Origin: Zingiber officinale
Lineage: Eukaryota > Streptophyta > Magnoliopsida > Zingiberales > Zingiberaceae
DNA length: 64,000 nucleotides
Reading direction: 5' to 3'
Assembly (NCBI RefSeq): GCF_018446385.1
Contig: NC_056003.1
Span: forward strand, 22,875,198 to 22,939,197
The number at the start of each line of letters is the position of its first letter. Position 1 is the stretch's first letter. This document shows positions 33,938 to 46,638 of this stretch, piece after piece. Made by a program: the position numbers and the translations under genes. Below the pieces are notes generated by a model. The model saw only the letters and a program-made list of their open reading frames with translations, searched no databases and was not told the origin of the DNA.

Positions 33938-36276
33938 ATCTTCCCCTTTTTGATGTTTGACAATACCACTTGTAAGTTAAACTAATCCCATAGCCTAAAC
34001 CTCCTTCATGCCACTAGGTAATGAAGGCATAAGTTAAACCCTTCATTCTCCTCCTTAGAGGGCAAACTCCCTCTAGGTAATGAAATCCTAACTTAAACCC
34101 TTCATTCTCCCCCTATTGGCACACATCAACAACATGCTCCATCCTTGGGCACACATCAACAAATTCACTTGTTGAAAATTCTCCCTTTTGAGACTCTCCC
34201 CTTGAAAAGTTGCTCATCGTTGTTCACAACTTCACTCGTTGTGATCAATACGATAATGAAAGTCTCATACCCTTCATTATCCTTAACCCTACATTCTCCC
34301 ATTAATGTAGTCAAATGCCCATCCGTGAGCTTTTTTTTTTTTTTTTTAACTTCAACCATTTGAACAATGAGGATATCCACGCCCCATTAAAGTTCAAACG
34401 CTCAACCTTGAGCATGTTCTGAAAAGAAGGTTAATCACCTTCCAAGGTTCATGAAAAAATAGTTTTCATGTCTTTAAAGAATCCCTCCCCCTAAAGACAT
34501 GGTGGTAACTTCTGTCATTGCACCAACAATGACTTGGAATTCCTAAACCTTTAGGAACCCCAAAGTTAGAAGTTTTGAGGTTCAAAAATTCAATATTGAA
34601 ATAAACCTCAACCAAAACTTCAATTTAGTCTTCCTTAACCAATCCATCCTTGTTTTCAACATGAAAAATACCTTTTTTATGTATACAAATGTATTTTTAA
34701 GGGTTTGGAATGGTTACCTAGACTAACCATGGTTCAAAAGTGCTGAAATCAGGCTTTACTAGCCAAAATCAGCAACTTCAATCGATTGGAGTTGGGTCCC
34801 AATCGATCGGACCATGCTAAATCGATCCACTGATCGATTCAGGAGGGCTAGATCGATCGGTGGATCGATCCAGACGGCTTCTGTTGGCGAGAAGCTTGCT
34901 CTCAATCGATCGCCAGATCGATTGAGACTCTTCAATCGATCGGGTGATTGATTGAGGTCCTGATATTTCTGAAATTCACTTTCAGTGAATTTCAGAAACC
35001 CCTAGAAAACTCTACAAAATTCCAAAAATCATAAAAATTTGTGTAGACATTATTTAAGGTATACTTTATCATGGAAAAATAGTTTTCTAAGAAAATACTT
35101 CATATTTTCAAAGATTGACACAAACTTGAAAACTTGCAAAAACTTTAGTGTTTTTTTCAAGTTTGTGTCTAACTATTCAATGGTGATTACTATCAAGAGA
35201 TAGCCTTCACCAAGGTTTTCCAAAATCATTTTAAAAACATTTTCAAAACCAATATCCCACCATGTTCCTTGGGCTTAATGCACATGACTTGTACATTAGC
35301 TTTCCCAATGATGGGAAAACACATAACTATGTGTTTTGATGAACTCAAAACTCAAAAGAATGCACTAAATCAACATCTTGAGTTTTGTTCATCATCCTAA
35401 CATCTCACTTGTATCTAAAGTGCACAAAACACATACAAGTCATCTTATAGGTCTTTGTGAGATGTAAAGTTTGGTTTTGCCCTAATCTAGGGATCATGCA
35501 TATTTATCTAGACATTTCGTAGATATTGGACATCCACCTAGGATGTTACTTGTTGACACACTTGTACCACTTGTTACCACTTGTTGGTAGCACTTGTTGG
35601 TACTTGTTGATAAATGTCATTTGTCCTTAATTTCAAGGAATTAAAAATAATGCATGATAATGTTATGACATACATAAAAAAGAAATAATTTTCAAAAGAA
35701 AATTTCCTATAACTACATGATGGATGTATGTCATGACATGGTATTTTTGTGTTTTTCATCATAAGGTATGAATGCAAAAATAAAACATGATGTCATGGCA
35801 TATAATGGGCAAGCAATCATGGTAAGGTTTAGCATAAATAAAATACACCTAGATTATCTATCTAAGTATCCTTAAGCTTAGCTAATCCTAAACCTTAAAC
35901 CCTAGATTGCCCAAAGTGCTTCAAGAAAGTGCCAAAACCTAAATTGGCATTTCTAACTCTCTTGATTGATTTATGCCAATTGAAATTAAGCATATTCCAT
36001 TTTCCCACAAGAGTAGCACTATAAATTAAGGCTTAGATTTGCCTTAAATTACTAAGAAAATACCAAAGTCCCAACTTGGTATTTCTTATGTTTTCCCAAA
36101 TTGTGCCAATTAAGATTAAAATCAATATCTCCGGAATCTGGCACACTTTACTCTTCCAAAGAGTAATGATAATTCTATTTCATTTTCAAAGGTTAATAAT
36201 AACCTTGAAAATGCTACTTGAGTGTCAATTTCTTCAAAGTTGGGTTAACTACCCTTCTTCTTAGAGTTGACACTCT
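33938..36276. other. Non-coding interior of the gag-only element
   Basis: This lies between the purine tract and the end of gag on the minus strand, where protease, integrase and RT would sit in an autonomous copia element. No pol motif is readable in any frame. It contains further GATCGATC-type dyads at 34779-34958, including CTCAATCGATC/GATCGATTGAG, so the dyads are not confined to the LTRs. Confidence 0.8.
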
Positions 36277-38085
36277 CTAACCCATATATGGGGTAGAGAA
36301 AATGCTCCTAGGAACCCAAAACCTATTGGTGGTCCTTGGATGCTCTAGGTATTCACTATGGATAACTTCCCTAGATACCTTCCTAGTGACCTTGTTTGGC
36401 TTCTTAGAAGCCTTGGTCATCTTTTCTAGATCAACCCTAGGGATTGCTTTCCTTGTGACCTTCTTTGTGACTTTCTTAGACTTCTTAGAAGTCTTAGTCA
36501 CATTTGTTGCAAAAATACTCTTAGGGATGACCTCCCTAGTATTTTTGGCTTGCCCACTAGACCTAGGATTGGTTCCATAGCTATATGGAACCCTATGGTA
36601 AGAAATTTCATCCTTCTTGGTTTTAGGTTTGTATCCCAAACCCTTATGACCATTGGATGACTTTGATACTTCTAGACCTAGGTTTTTACTCTTGGACCCT
36701 TGTGTCATATTTGTGATTTTTCTAAGAGTCCTCTCTAATTTATCAAGTCTTGACCTCAAGACTTGATTTTCCTTCCATAATCCCTCAACCATAGATTTTT
36801 CACTAAAATCATGACTTTTCTTTTTCTTAAGCAAATACCTAGAATCCTTAGGGTTCTTGCCTAAATTCCTATCTACCTTTCTAAACCTAGGTTGAGAGGT
36901 TTTAGCATGAAAAGCTACATGATTTTCCTTAACTTTGTCATGCCTCCTATTCTCATGATAAATAGCATTGAAATGATAGAAATTAGAACTATCATGCTTT
37001 TTACCATTTTTTAAAGGGATAGACTCAATGAATGATACTTTCCTTTTTACATTGGAGGCTCCCCCTTGAGTTGAGCTTCCTCCTTGAGCCTTAACCACCT
37101 TCTTCCCCTTAGGGCATTGACTTCGGTAATGCCCTCTTTGTTGGCACAAGAAGCATACAATGTGCTCCTTACTCTTCTTTGTTCTGGGGATGGTCTCCTT
37201 GGGCTTCTCCTTGCCCTTGGGTGCCACTTGGTCCTTCTTTTTGGCCAATTTAGGGCACTTGCTCTTGTAGTGTCCATGTTCCCTACACTCAAAACATATA
37301 ATATGATTTTTATTATTAATTGAAATATTTTTACCTTCACATGTAGGGATGGCACTTGGTCCTCCATGTGATGTGGATGTAGAGGCTTCCTCTTGATCCG
37401 AACTTAATACTCCTCCAATAGATTTATCTTGACTTGTGGAGATGGAAGCTACTTCATCCTCTTCTTCTTTTGACCCGGATATGGAGGCTTCTTCTTGCTT
37501 CGGGGTCAATGATCTACACTCCCCCTCAATCCTAGAGGTGGAGGCTTGATCTTCTTCTTCATCCTCTTGTTCATGAAACAAGGAATATGCTCCTTCCTTG
37601 CTCTTTTGGTTGCATTCCTTTGAGGATGAAGCTTCTTCTTGGACTTCTCCTTCAGAAGTTGAGCATCTCTCAACTTCGGAGTCCTCCTGTTGGTCTTGCT
37701 CCAATGAGTCACCCTCTTTGGATTCCTCTTGATTCGGTACAGTGGAGGGAATCTCATGAACTTTAGCCAATTTGCTCCAAAGATCCTTGGCATCCTTGAA
37801 CTCTCCAATTTGCTCCAAAATGTGGCTAGGCAATAGATTGACCAAAAGCTTGGTCACTTTATCATTGGCCTCACATCTTTGTATTTGTTCTTGGCTCCAT
37901 TTGCTTCTCTTGAGAATTTTGCCCTTTGAATTCTTGGGAGCTTCGAAGCCTTCCATTAGAGCAAACCATTGCTCTATCTCCACCATCAAGAAATTTTCGA
38001 TCATTGATTTCCAAAGATCGAAACTAGTAGATGTATACGGTGGAGCCACCCTTGTGTCAAATCCAAGTCCATCTTGGAATTGCAT
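36277..38085 (-). CDS. Copia-type Gag polyprotein with two zinc knuckles, no pol
   Basis: 602 residues, uninterrupted. Residues 15-112 resemble the plant copia gag (UBN2/DUF4219-like) start: APPYTSTSFDLWKSMIENFL, EQWFALMEGFE, CEANDKVTKLL and DAKDLWSKLAKVHE. An acidic Ser/Glu-rich linker (115-245) follows. Two CX2CX4HX4C zinc knuckles sit at about 264-277 (CFECREHGHYKSKC) and 311-324 (CFLCQQRGHYRSQC), which in this family bind element RNA. The C-terminal third is Lys/Arg/Ser-rich with repeated KKVTKKVTRK-type segments and ends FWVPRSIFSTPYMG, normally followed by protease in full elements; here a TAG stops it. The start lies 120 bases inside the primer site, as expected for the first ORF. Confidence 0.88.
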   Translation of the reverse strand: MQFQDGLGFDTRVAPPYTSTSFDLWKSMIENFLMVEIEQWFALMEGFEAPKNSKGKILKRSKWSQEQIQRCEANDKVTKLLVNLLPSHILEQIGEFKDAKDLWSKLAKVHEIPSTVPNQEESKEGDSLEQDQQEDSEVERCSTSEGEVQEEASSSKECNQKSKEGAYSLFHEQEDEEEDQASTSRIEGECRSLTPKQEEASISGSKEEEDEVASISTSQDKSIGGVLSSDQEEASTSTSHGGPSAIPTCEGKNISINNKNHIICFECREHGHYKSKCPKLAKKKDQVAPKGKEKPKETIPRTKKSKEHIVCFLCQQRGHYRSQCPKGKKVVKAQGGSSTQGGASNVKRKVSFIESIPLKNGKKHDSSNFYHFNAIYHENRRHDKVKENHVAFHAKTSQPRFRKVDRNLGKNPKDSRYLLKKKKSHDFSEKSMVEGLWKENQVLRSRLDKLERTLRKITNMTQGSKSKNLGLEVSKSSNGHKGLGYKPKTKKDEISYHRVPYSYGTNPRSSGQAKNTREVIPKSIFATNVTKTSKKSKKVTKKVTRKAIPRVDLEKMTKASKKPNKVTRKVSREVIHSEYLEHPRTTNRFWVPRSIFSTPYMG

Positions 38086-38204
38086 CTTGAAGATGAGTTT
38101 CTTAAATTCTTTGACTTTGATGAATTTGCTCCAACTTCTTCACCCTCTAGCTTTGCTTGTTTTGTTTGCCCCTTTCGGCGATGATTCTGGTGAAGAGCGG
38201 CCTT

Positions 38205-38216
38205 GCTCTGATACCA
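38205..38216 (-). other. Primer-binding site (initiator tRNA-Met)
   Basis: The minus strand reads TGGTATCAGAGC, an exact complement of the plant initiator tRNA-Met 3' end, two bases from the LTR boundary at 38219. Confidence 0.9.
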
Positions 38217-38218
38217 CT

Positions 38219-39709
38219 TGTTGGGACCGAAAAGTAGCTAGAGGGGGGGGGGGGGGTGAATAGCTCGTCGCGTGCTTCGTGGTTGGCATTGCTTGTTTCT
38301 TCAAAAATGTGCAGCGGAAATGTACAAGAAACAAAATACAACGCTAACAAATGGATTTTACTTGGTATCCACCTCACAAGAGGTGACTAATCCAAGGATC
38401 CACACACTCACGCACCCTCCACTATGAAACACACTCCTCTACGATAACTACCGAAGGCGGAGAAGCCTTTACAAACTCTCAATACAAGAAGAAAGGAAAG
38501 GATATGAAATACAAGCAAAAGCTTACAATAAACCCTAACCCTAACTTCTCTTCTTGCTTTTGATCCACCTCTTGACTTGGAAGAACCTCCAAGAATCTTC
38601 AAGAATTGGCGATCTGAACTTGAGAGAGAGCTGTGGAGTCGCTGGTGAAGATCGGAGATGAATCGTGTAAGCACTGCTGAAGGAAACGCTCGCCTGCAGC
38701 TAAATATGACGCCAACGGTTGGATCCCGATCGATTGGATTGATCCCAATCGATCGGGGAGGCTTTGGATCGATCAACCGATCGATCCAGAGTGCCTCTGT
38801 GCTCTCTGGAATAGCCTGGATCGATCGGCTGATCGATCCAGGGCTTATCGCTCACAAACAGCAACTCCCAATCGATCCACTGATCAATTAGGACCTCTGG
38901 ATCGATCCACGGATCGATCCAAAGAGGTTATGTTCGTGGGGACTCACCCAATCGATCAGCTGATCGATTGGGCATAATCCAATTGATCGACTGATCGATC
39001 CAGATCTGCTGGATCAATCAGCTGATCAATCCAGATCTTGGTTTTTACCCAAAAGCAAGTCCAAAGCCCCCTAAACCAACATCCAGTCAACCATGACTTG
39101 TTGGTACATAAAACCTAGCATCCGGTCACCCTTGACCAGCTAGGACTCTCTCACCAAGTGTCTGGTCAATCCCTTTGACCCACTTAGACTTTTCTCCTCT
39201 TGCCAAGTATCCGGTCAATCCCTTTGACCTACTTGGACTTTCACCAGATGTCTGGTCAACCTTGACCCATATGGATTTCCCCGTGCCTGACTTCACTCAC
39301 CAGGACTTCCCTTCTGCCTAGCTTCACTCACTAGGACTTTCACCTGGCTTCACTCACCAGGATTTCCCTTCTGCGTAGCTTCACTCACTAGGACTTTCAC
39401 CTGGCTTCACTCACCAGGATTTTCCTTTCTGCCTAGCTTCACTCACTAGGTCTTCTCATCTGCCTGGCTTCACTCACCAGGACTTTCACCTAGCTTCACT
39501 CACTAGGATTTTCAGTCAAGTATCCAGTCAACCTTGACCTACTTGACTCTCCTTCACAATCTCCCCACATGAACAATTGCACCTGCAATGTTCATGTGTT
39601 GTCTACAAGTATTGTCGAACATCGAAACCAAATCATCAAGACTCGAGCTTGACTCACTTCAAGCCCAATCAAACAGGTCAACCTTGACTTAGGGAATATT
39701 GCACCAACA
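38219..39709 (-). repeat. 5' LTR of the gag-only copia element (right copy)
   Basis: 1491 bp, TGTTGGGACC...CACCAACA. It has a run of 14 G (38243-38256), dyads at about 38725-39035, and the changing-stem and nine-base-loop hairpins at about 39075-39545, in the same order as the left copy. Confidence 0.92.
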
Positions 39710-39714
39710 CAGAG

Positions 39715-40529
39715 CACTCTTGTTGTTACCGGATTGCAAGGTGAAAATGAAGATGGATTGGTCTCTGGAGAACCGGGGAACACCCTCAACTACTCCAAAG
39801 AGAATGGCAAAAGCTCAGAATGGGGAACACCCTCAAATCTAGCTCAGATGAAGCTCACGGACAACATGATCATGAACGGGGAACACCCTCAAATCGCGGC
39901 TCTGGGCTTCGATTATTGGTCACTGGTTTGACCTCAGCTCACCGGAGAAGAAGAACTAGGTTTTCATATATGAAAATGGAATGGGAGGCTGCGGCAGGGA
40001 TGAAGAAGATGGATGAACAGTGTGGAAATCGCGAACACGCCGAGCTCGGGGAAGCACTTTAGCTTCTCAAAGCTTTTAAATCCTCTCCCAATCTGATCGG
40101 ACGGTCCAGAATGTTTCGGGCTTGATCAACGGCTGGATGAACTCAGTTCTGAATCAAAACCTCTAGATCTTCATCTACGGCTGAGATATACTCCTCATTA
40201 GGTTAGATGGCCCAGATCTTCAATGGATGACTTAGATCTGCTTGATTCTGGATGAACGACTACAATTGTTCTAGAGCTCGATCACCTAGTTTCACCCTAG
40301 ATTTGATTGTAAATGTGATCTGATTTGATCGGGTCCATGATCCTTTTGATGCCTACAAAATAATAATCAAATATTAGCATCAAATACCATGATAATAAGC
40401 CAATTTGCAATTAAGTCCAAGATCAAATGTAATTTATGAAATGTAATATAAATGTGAATTTAAGCTATGAGTAAACCATTAAAAATATGCATTATGGATC
40501 AAAATAATGTAGCAAAATCATGATTATCA
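39715..40529 (-). repeat. 3' LTR of the LARD-like element, second part
   Basis: Resumes after the CAGAG duplication and aligns with 47836-48647. It ends ATGATTATCA. A purine tract (minus strand) follows directly at 40530-40545. Confidence 0.88.
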
Positions 40530-40545
40530 AATCCCCCACACTTAA

Positions 40546-43500
40546 TCTTGGACGTCCCGTTCAAGTAAAGAAAACCAAAAATCATCTCCACACAAATTCC
40601 CTAGCAATACCTAGAAGATAATAAAAGAAATTTAATTAAGACCATCTAAATATCACAAACAACCATGAATACAATCCCAACAATAATCAGTAGGTATGAT
40701 AGTTTCAATCCAATTGAAAAATTAAGCAAGTTGCAAACTCACAAGGGATTTACCTATTCTAACTCTTACACTCAATTATGCATATAAGTGGAGCTCACTC
40801 AATGCCACTCACAACATTTCACTATCATAAGCTTGCTTATTTTCTAATTCTCCACCACTATAGAACATAGCATACATGAATCAAAAAGATTTTATCAACA
40901 AGAATTGAAATGGAATCAAGAAGAACAATTAAAGTGGATGAAATAGGCAAAAGAAAAGAATTTAGTGAAGAAAATGAGAAGATACTTGTATTGGAGGAAT
41001 ATACTTGTTGAGTTGACCAGTTTGATGTGTAAAAAGATGAATACCATTTGTTGTTACCAATTCAAAAGATCAAGCTAACCACTCCTTCAATTTGATGGCA
41101 ATCCGAAATTCTTGATACTGTATCTTCACATTTGATACACTCTTGATTTGCCATTTTTTTTCTTTACTGTTCTTCCACTTAAATTCCATCTCTTGAAAAC
41201 TCAAATAATTTCAAATCAACCTATGGAGAAGAATTCTCTCCCCCACACTTAAAATGATGTCCGTCTCGGACAATGCAACAATTCTTCCTATACAAATACT
41301 AGATACGTTTCATAATTCAACATTTTTTATTTCCTTGTTGTGTCCCATATTCAGCTACACATACCTCAGAATACATCTTCTATTTAAACAGAATTTCACA
41401 ATAAAGATTTGGCACAACTAGTAGCTTCAGATTTTTGATTCTCTCATGTAATCCTCTACTTAAACTCTGATCATACACCAATGATACAAAATAAAAAATT
41501 TTCTCTGACTAGACGATAAGGCTTCCTTGCTCCATATCAGAACTGGATTTAAAAGTTGACATAAAACAGGGTTGATCTTTGATTTCTAACACTTAATTAC
41601 AGAATCTGAATTCTAACAAAATCTGTTTACAGAATCAGCTTCAAGTTCCAGAAAATATAGCTCGGTAGCTAATTCTCAAGTCCAATGTATCAACTTACAT
41701 ATGTGCAATAACACAAAAATATAGCTTGAATATAACTTCAACTTGCTGCAATTACAAACTGCAAAACCCAAACTGCAGATTTGGTATCCAGTTTCAGTTC
41801 CCAGCTTTGTATATCTGTTTTCATCCAATTCTCAGTCTTAAATCTTGTGAACTATGGAGAAACAAAATCATCATTAAATAATGCTTGAACAACAACTGGA
41901 TTATAATTTTAAGTGATCCAATGGCTCTAAACACCAATCTAAACAGATTCTGAAATTCTGTGTCGTGAAGACTTGGCATGTTTTGGAATTTTCAGAATCC
42001 ACTCAAGCTTCAACCAATAAGATGTGCAACTACACATTTAAGAAAATAGTTTCACTGAGTTCACAGAAATCCTGCTCTTATATTTCACACATCAACTAAC
42101 AATTCTTGCTTTCCAGTTATTTTGTGAGATTGCAATTTCAGTTTTCTATCCAGTTCCAGTTTTCTTGTTCCTGATCACAAAATGGGTTGAAAGGTTGGCA
42201 TCATTTCATTACTGCACTTAATCGTTTCCTGAGATCATATTTCATAAGCTGTTCTGTAAGTCATACAAAAATTGAGCTTCAGCTCCTGTATATGCAGCAT
42301 AGTAACAAATTCCCAAGTTCAGTGTATTAAGTTTAAATGTGCCATTTAGATCTTAACGTAAGACTTCAGCTTCAACGAAATCGCAGAAGCTACACAGGAA
42401 TGAATAAGAGGTTGAATTTCAGTTGTTGCTGATCAGAATTAGCACACAGAATTGGCACTAAACAGTACAGTGCCATTGGACAATTTCAAGTTCTATATCT
42501 TGGAAATTCATGCTCTACATCATAATACTGGTTATGAAATTCCTTAGTAGAAGTGTAGGAGCATTCTCTTAGAATATTGTTATCAAAGATTGCATTAACA
42601 TTTGACTGTAGCTCTTGAATTCCAACTCTAGAAATAAATCATCTTCCTGTGGTTTTATGAAAATTTTCAGAACTCAACTGGCTCCTAATCCTTGTTGCTT
42701 CAATTTCCAGTTCAACATTTGGAATGCAAGGAAGTTCTGGCTCAAATCATTAAAAATTAAGTTATCAATTGGCTCTGTAATACAGAAATTCAAGTTCAAG
42801 TTGTAACTAGTTTGAGCCAACAGCAGGTTCGTCTACAACTCATTCATTCCAATTCTAGAATTTTGAGTTTGTCATTGATTAGCTGCATAACTCTTCATCC
42901 AGTTATCTTCATTCCTCAAAAGATTGACTCCAGCAGCTGCCCCCTCAACATAGAATCCGTACAAAGTTGAGTTTCAATTCCTGTTCTTTAAAATTAGCAA
43001 GTAAGCTTGGCACTAAACAAGACCTTGAGGACTTACTGCTCCAACTAATTACAGACTTCACATACTTCTCTTTGATATGATTTCTGATAAACAGTTGGTT
43101 CAACCTTGATACCACTTTTAAATCTGAATTCTGTTTGCTTCATTCTACAATTTATAGCCTTTCAGCCTTTTCCCACTATTCCTTCATGTGTCTTAAACAC
43201 TTGTTCCTTAGTTGGATGGAAAATGATTTCGCCTGTGCGATATATGAAACAACAACTTCCATTTCCATAAGCATTTCCTTTTCTTCCATCAAATTTACTG
43301 AATAAAATTGGACAGTTTACAGACACTGCTGTTCACTTCTCTTCTTGAAATATCTTGTAGATTGTATCCTTACTGTCAAATGCAGAAATTCTAAATTTCA
43401 AATAGCTACTTCAAATTCTGCTTACAACAAACTCTAATTACTAGCAGTGCAGTGAAGTCTTGCAGTTTCAGAATTTGAATTCCAAGTAATGGCAGGAATT

Positions 43501-46500
43501 TAATCTTCAACAATGATGTCAAAAATCTAGAGTCATAAATCAGATTCAATCCATGTTTTAGAATTCAATTTCAGAAATTGAAGTTCTAGGAAATCTTCTC
43601 TTAATCCAACTTTTCACTGATAAGAATTGGCACATGGATTCCTTACTAACATTTGCATCAAAATCAACTTCAAAACTCAGATATTTTGCAATGTAGTCAC
43701 ACAATCCAAATCCAAAACTTATATTCCCTGGAAATCCATTTTGCATGTTGAATTCTGGTTTTCCAGTTTTCAGTTTAAGCAATTAGAATTCAATGTTGTA
43801 CACTTCTTACTTGTCATATTTACGTAAAACAGTACCAGAAATCTTTAATAGTTCTTGTATTTTAAAACTCCCAAATTGAAGAACTCAGAACTAGAATTTT
43901 CAGAGTTCTGAAATCTGCTGAAATAGAACTTCACAATAATTCAGAAAGTAGGCACATCAAATTCTAGCTTGTTGTAATAAGAAAGTAGGCACATCAATCT
44001 CCACTTATATGCATGTTTGATGTTCATTTCCTGAAAATTTCAAAAACTATACTCAGTTTTCAATCTAAAAAATGTGGTTTTAGCAGGATGTTTTCCAGGT
44101 TTGAACAATCTAGCTTGTTGTAACTCATTTCCGAAGTAGGCACATCAAATTACAACTTCTAAATTCCAAAAATCAGCAACTTCTGCATTTAAATTTTGGA
44201 TTCGTAATTCAAACCAAACTAAAATAAAATAGCTCCATGAAATTCTACCACAACCAATGCTCAACATCATTAATCTCTATCAATACATCCCTTGAATTTA
44301 TTCCACCATTTCAGAATTTCCAATCAATTGAAGTAGAGAACCTCCATAAACTCAAAACATGTGAGCTTTAAATGTATCAACATAGTATCAAGTCTCTAAA
44401 TCCAAAGAAATTGTGGCTTGCTCTTGACATGATAAAACTCAAGAAATGGATACATTTAGCATACAATCTTAAGAGCACTTCATTCTTAACAACATTTTCA
44501 GCATTTTCTTTTTCGGAATAGTAGAAACTCCATCATTGGCTTGACTTTGAATCCCGACCATTAACAATTGTATCCAAACCTTCAAAAATACTACTCACCT
44601 CCCCCACACTTAATCCTTTGTCCACATCTTGGTAAAACTAACTCATCAGGGATATTATCCACACTCTCAATGAAAGAATAACAAGCAAAGTGATCAAGAG
44701 TTAGAATACTAGATGAGAATGCTTAAAGAAAATTGTGGGGAAAGAAATTGGAATTTATGATGGAACAAGAATAAGAAATATCCTTTATCTCCATGTACAC
44801 AAATGCTATTGTGACCTTGAAAAGAAACTAAGCAAGTTATAGAGTTCAATTGTTATGAGTACATGTCACACAAAAATATAATAGAGGATAGGTTTAAAGT
44901 GGCACTTTCTAGGTAATTTTCATGCAATCAAGCTTAATCAATCAAAATAGAATCCACCACCATACTAACCAATATCATGTAAGTAGAGCATCCAATAATG
45001 TCTAATGACCTAAAATTGATGATCAAATTTAAGAGACTTTTACCATCTTAAAAATATTACTAGAACAATTCATGGATAATTTATTTGAAAATGAAATGCT
45101 ATATAAACTAAACAAAATGCAAAATATGGAAACAAAATACAAATGTAAAGTATTAAACTAAAGAAAATTGCCCACAAAGAATTTATTAACAAAGCACGAA
45201 TTAAAATGCATAAAAAAAGAAATTGGAACCAACTCCCCTTTAATTCTGGGCGGTTGAAGAAGATTAAAAAGAAGAATCCACGCCGATAGAGGTGTCATTG
45301 TGGTTCCACTCAAATTCTTTTTATTCTTCATTTTTCTATTGCAAATTCTTTCTGGAGGACAGAGGCGGTTCAGTTCAAGCATCCACTCCGGGAGCTTGTA
45401 TTCTCCTACAACATCATTAAAAGAAAACACCTCCTACATGTATGTGGGATAAGAAGAAAATAGGAGAATATTAGTGTGGGTAAAATATATATCAAGAAAT
45501 GAATCACATCTAATAAAATCAACAATTGGTACATTTATTAAATTTTTTGAAAAATCACAAAAAAATACTCACCTTGTCATGGTGAAAGGTATCTAGAGTG
45601 GTGTTTGTTACCTCCTTTTCATCAAGTAACGACACAAGCTCTGGCTCTGGAGAATGTACAAACAAAGGTAGTGATTCTTGAGTACTTGGCTCCATAGCAC
45701 AAGTCCCTACACTCTCTTCATCATCATCATCATCAAATCCAGGTGGTCCTTAGGGTATTGCTTCCAGTAAGCAATCCTCTACACTTAAATTCTCTTCAGG
45801 TAAATTTTCAATTCTTGCATCTTCAACAACATCTAAAGCAACACTATTAGCAGAGTCAAAAGTATGTTCAACTACATTATCACAACAATAAAAAGTACTT
45901 AAAGAATCTAGTGAAGTAGTAGATGCAATGTCAGGCCTGACAAGAGCTCCACAATCACCTCCTCACTGGCGCTTTGTGTTTGTAACTGAATAATGGATGA
46001 TGCAATTTGATCTAACTGACTCTATATATTTTGTATCCTTGAGAATTGCTGCTCTCTCATTTGTTGCATAATCTCCTTGATTTTCCATGTTGACTCATCC
46101 AATTGATGATCATTTTGTTGAAAAGGATGTTGCAAAGAAGATGTCGAAACCTCTTGAAACCCATATGAATTTTGATAGGCTGGATATGACTCAATAAATT
46201 GTCCTTGTGCACTTTCATACCTGAAACATGAATTATCCACCCAATTAGCGTTATAAGCATTAGAAAATGACTCATACCTATTTTATTGTTCCATTGTTGG
46301 GTAAATTTGATACTCAGGCTGAAAATACTGATTTTCCATTCCACCTCCAAAATTCTGAAAATATAGATCCATGCTTCTGAAATCTCCTGTTCTTACACTA
46401 CACACTAACAATCAATGTTAGAAGATTCAAGAGCATAAAGTTTCAAACACATGAAAATATGAACATTTAAGGCACTTAACAATTCAAGAATAAGCCAACA

Positions 46501-46596
46501 TGTAAACACAAAAGATAAGCAATCAAAACAAGAAATATGCTAACAAAATAAAATCAATCAATGCTCAATCTAAAATAAACATACACTACTAATTAT
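40546..46596 (-). other. Interior of the LARD-like element
   Basis: About 6 kb with no recognisable pol. Near the 5' side (minus strand) there are short gag-like remnants: a 72-residue stretch at 46022-46240 with a Gln/Tyr/Ser-rich sequence ending in a short helix (WKIKEIMQQMREQQ), an acidic patch encoded near 45730-45750 (five Asp in a row), and a 90-residue stretch at 45158-45430 of unknown identity. From 40600 to 44600 the sequence is AT-rich with recurring CAGAATTC/AAATTC words and no long frames. I see no host gene in it. Confidence 0.65.
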
Positions 46597-46618
46597 TTCC
46601 CCGGCAATGATGCCAAAA
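46597..46618 (-). other. Primer-binding site of the LARD-like element
   Basis: The minus strand TTTTGGCATCATTGCCGGGG differs from TGGCGCCGTTGCCGGGGA mainly at CpG-derived positions. It starts about 20 bases inside the LTR boundary at 46639. Confidence 0.7.
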
Positions 46619-46638
46619 TTTGGGTTGGCCATTTTGCA

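Larger units (their letters stand above)
32378..39709 (-). mobile_element. Gag-only Ty1/copia element (TR-GAG type), complete
   Basis: 7332 bp, TGTTGGGACC...CACCAACA, flanked by CAGAG at 32373-32377 and 39710-39714. LTRs are at 32378-33937 and 38219-39709. On the minus strand the initiator tRNA-Met primer site TGGTATCAGAGC is exact (38205-38216) and the purine tract AAAAAGGGGAAGAT lies at 33938-33951. The interior encodes one long gag frame and no protease, integrase or RT. This matches the published notion of terminal-repeat retrotransposons with a GAG domain, which must borrow pol. The intact gag frame and very similar LTRs suggest recent insertion. Confidence 0.9.

Noticed and set aside
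34779..34958. GATC clusters as a bacterial origin or Dam-type methylation region
   Set aside because: The context is clearly a plant retrotransposon; the dyad symmetry, not GATC density, is the feature of note.
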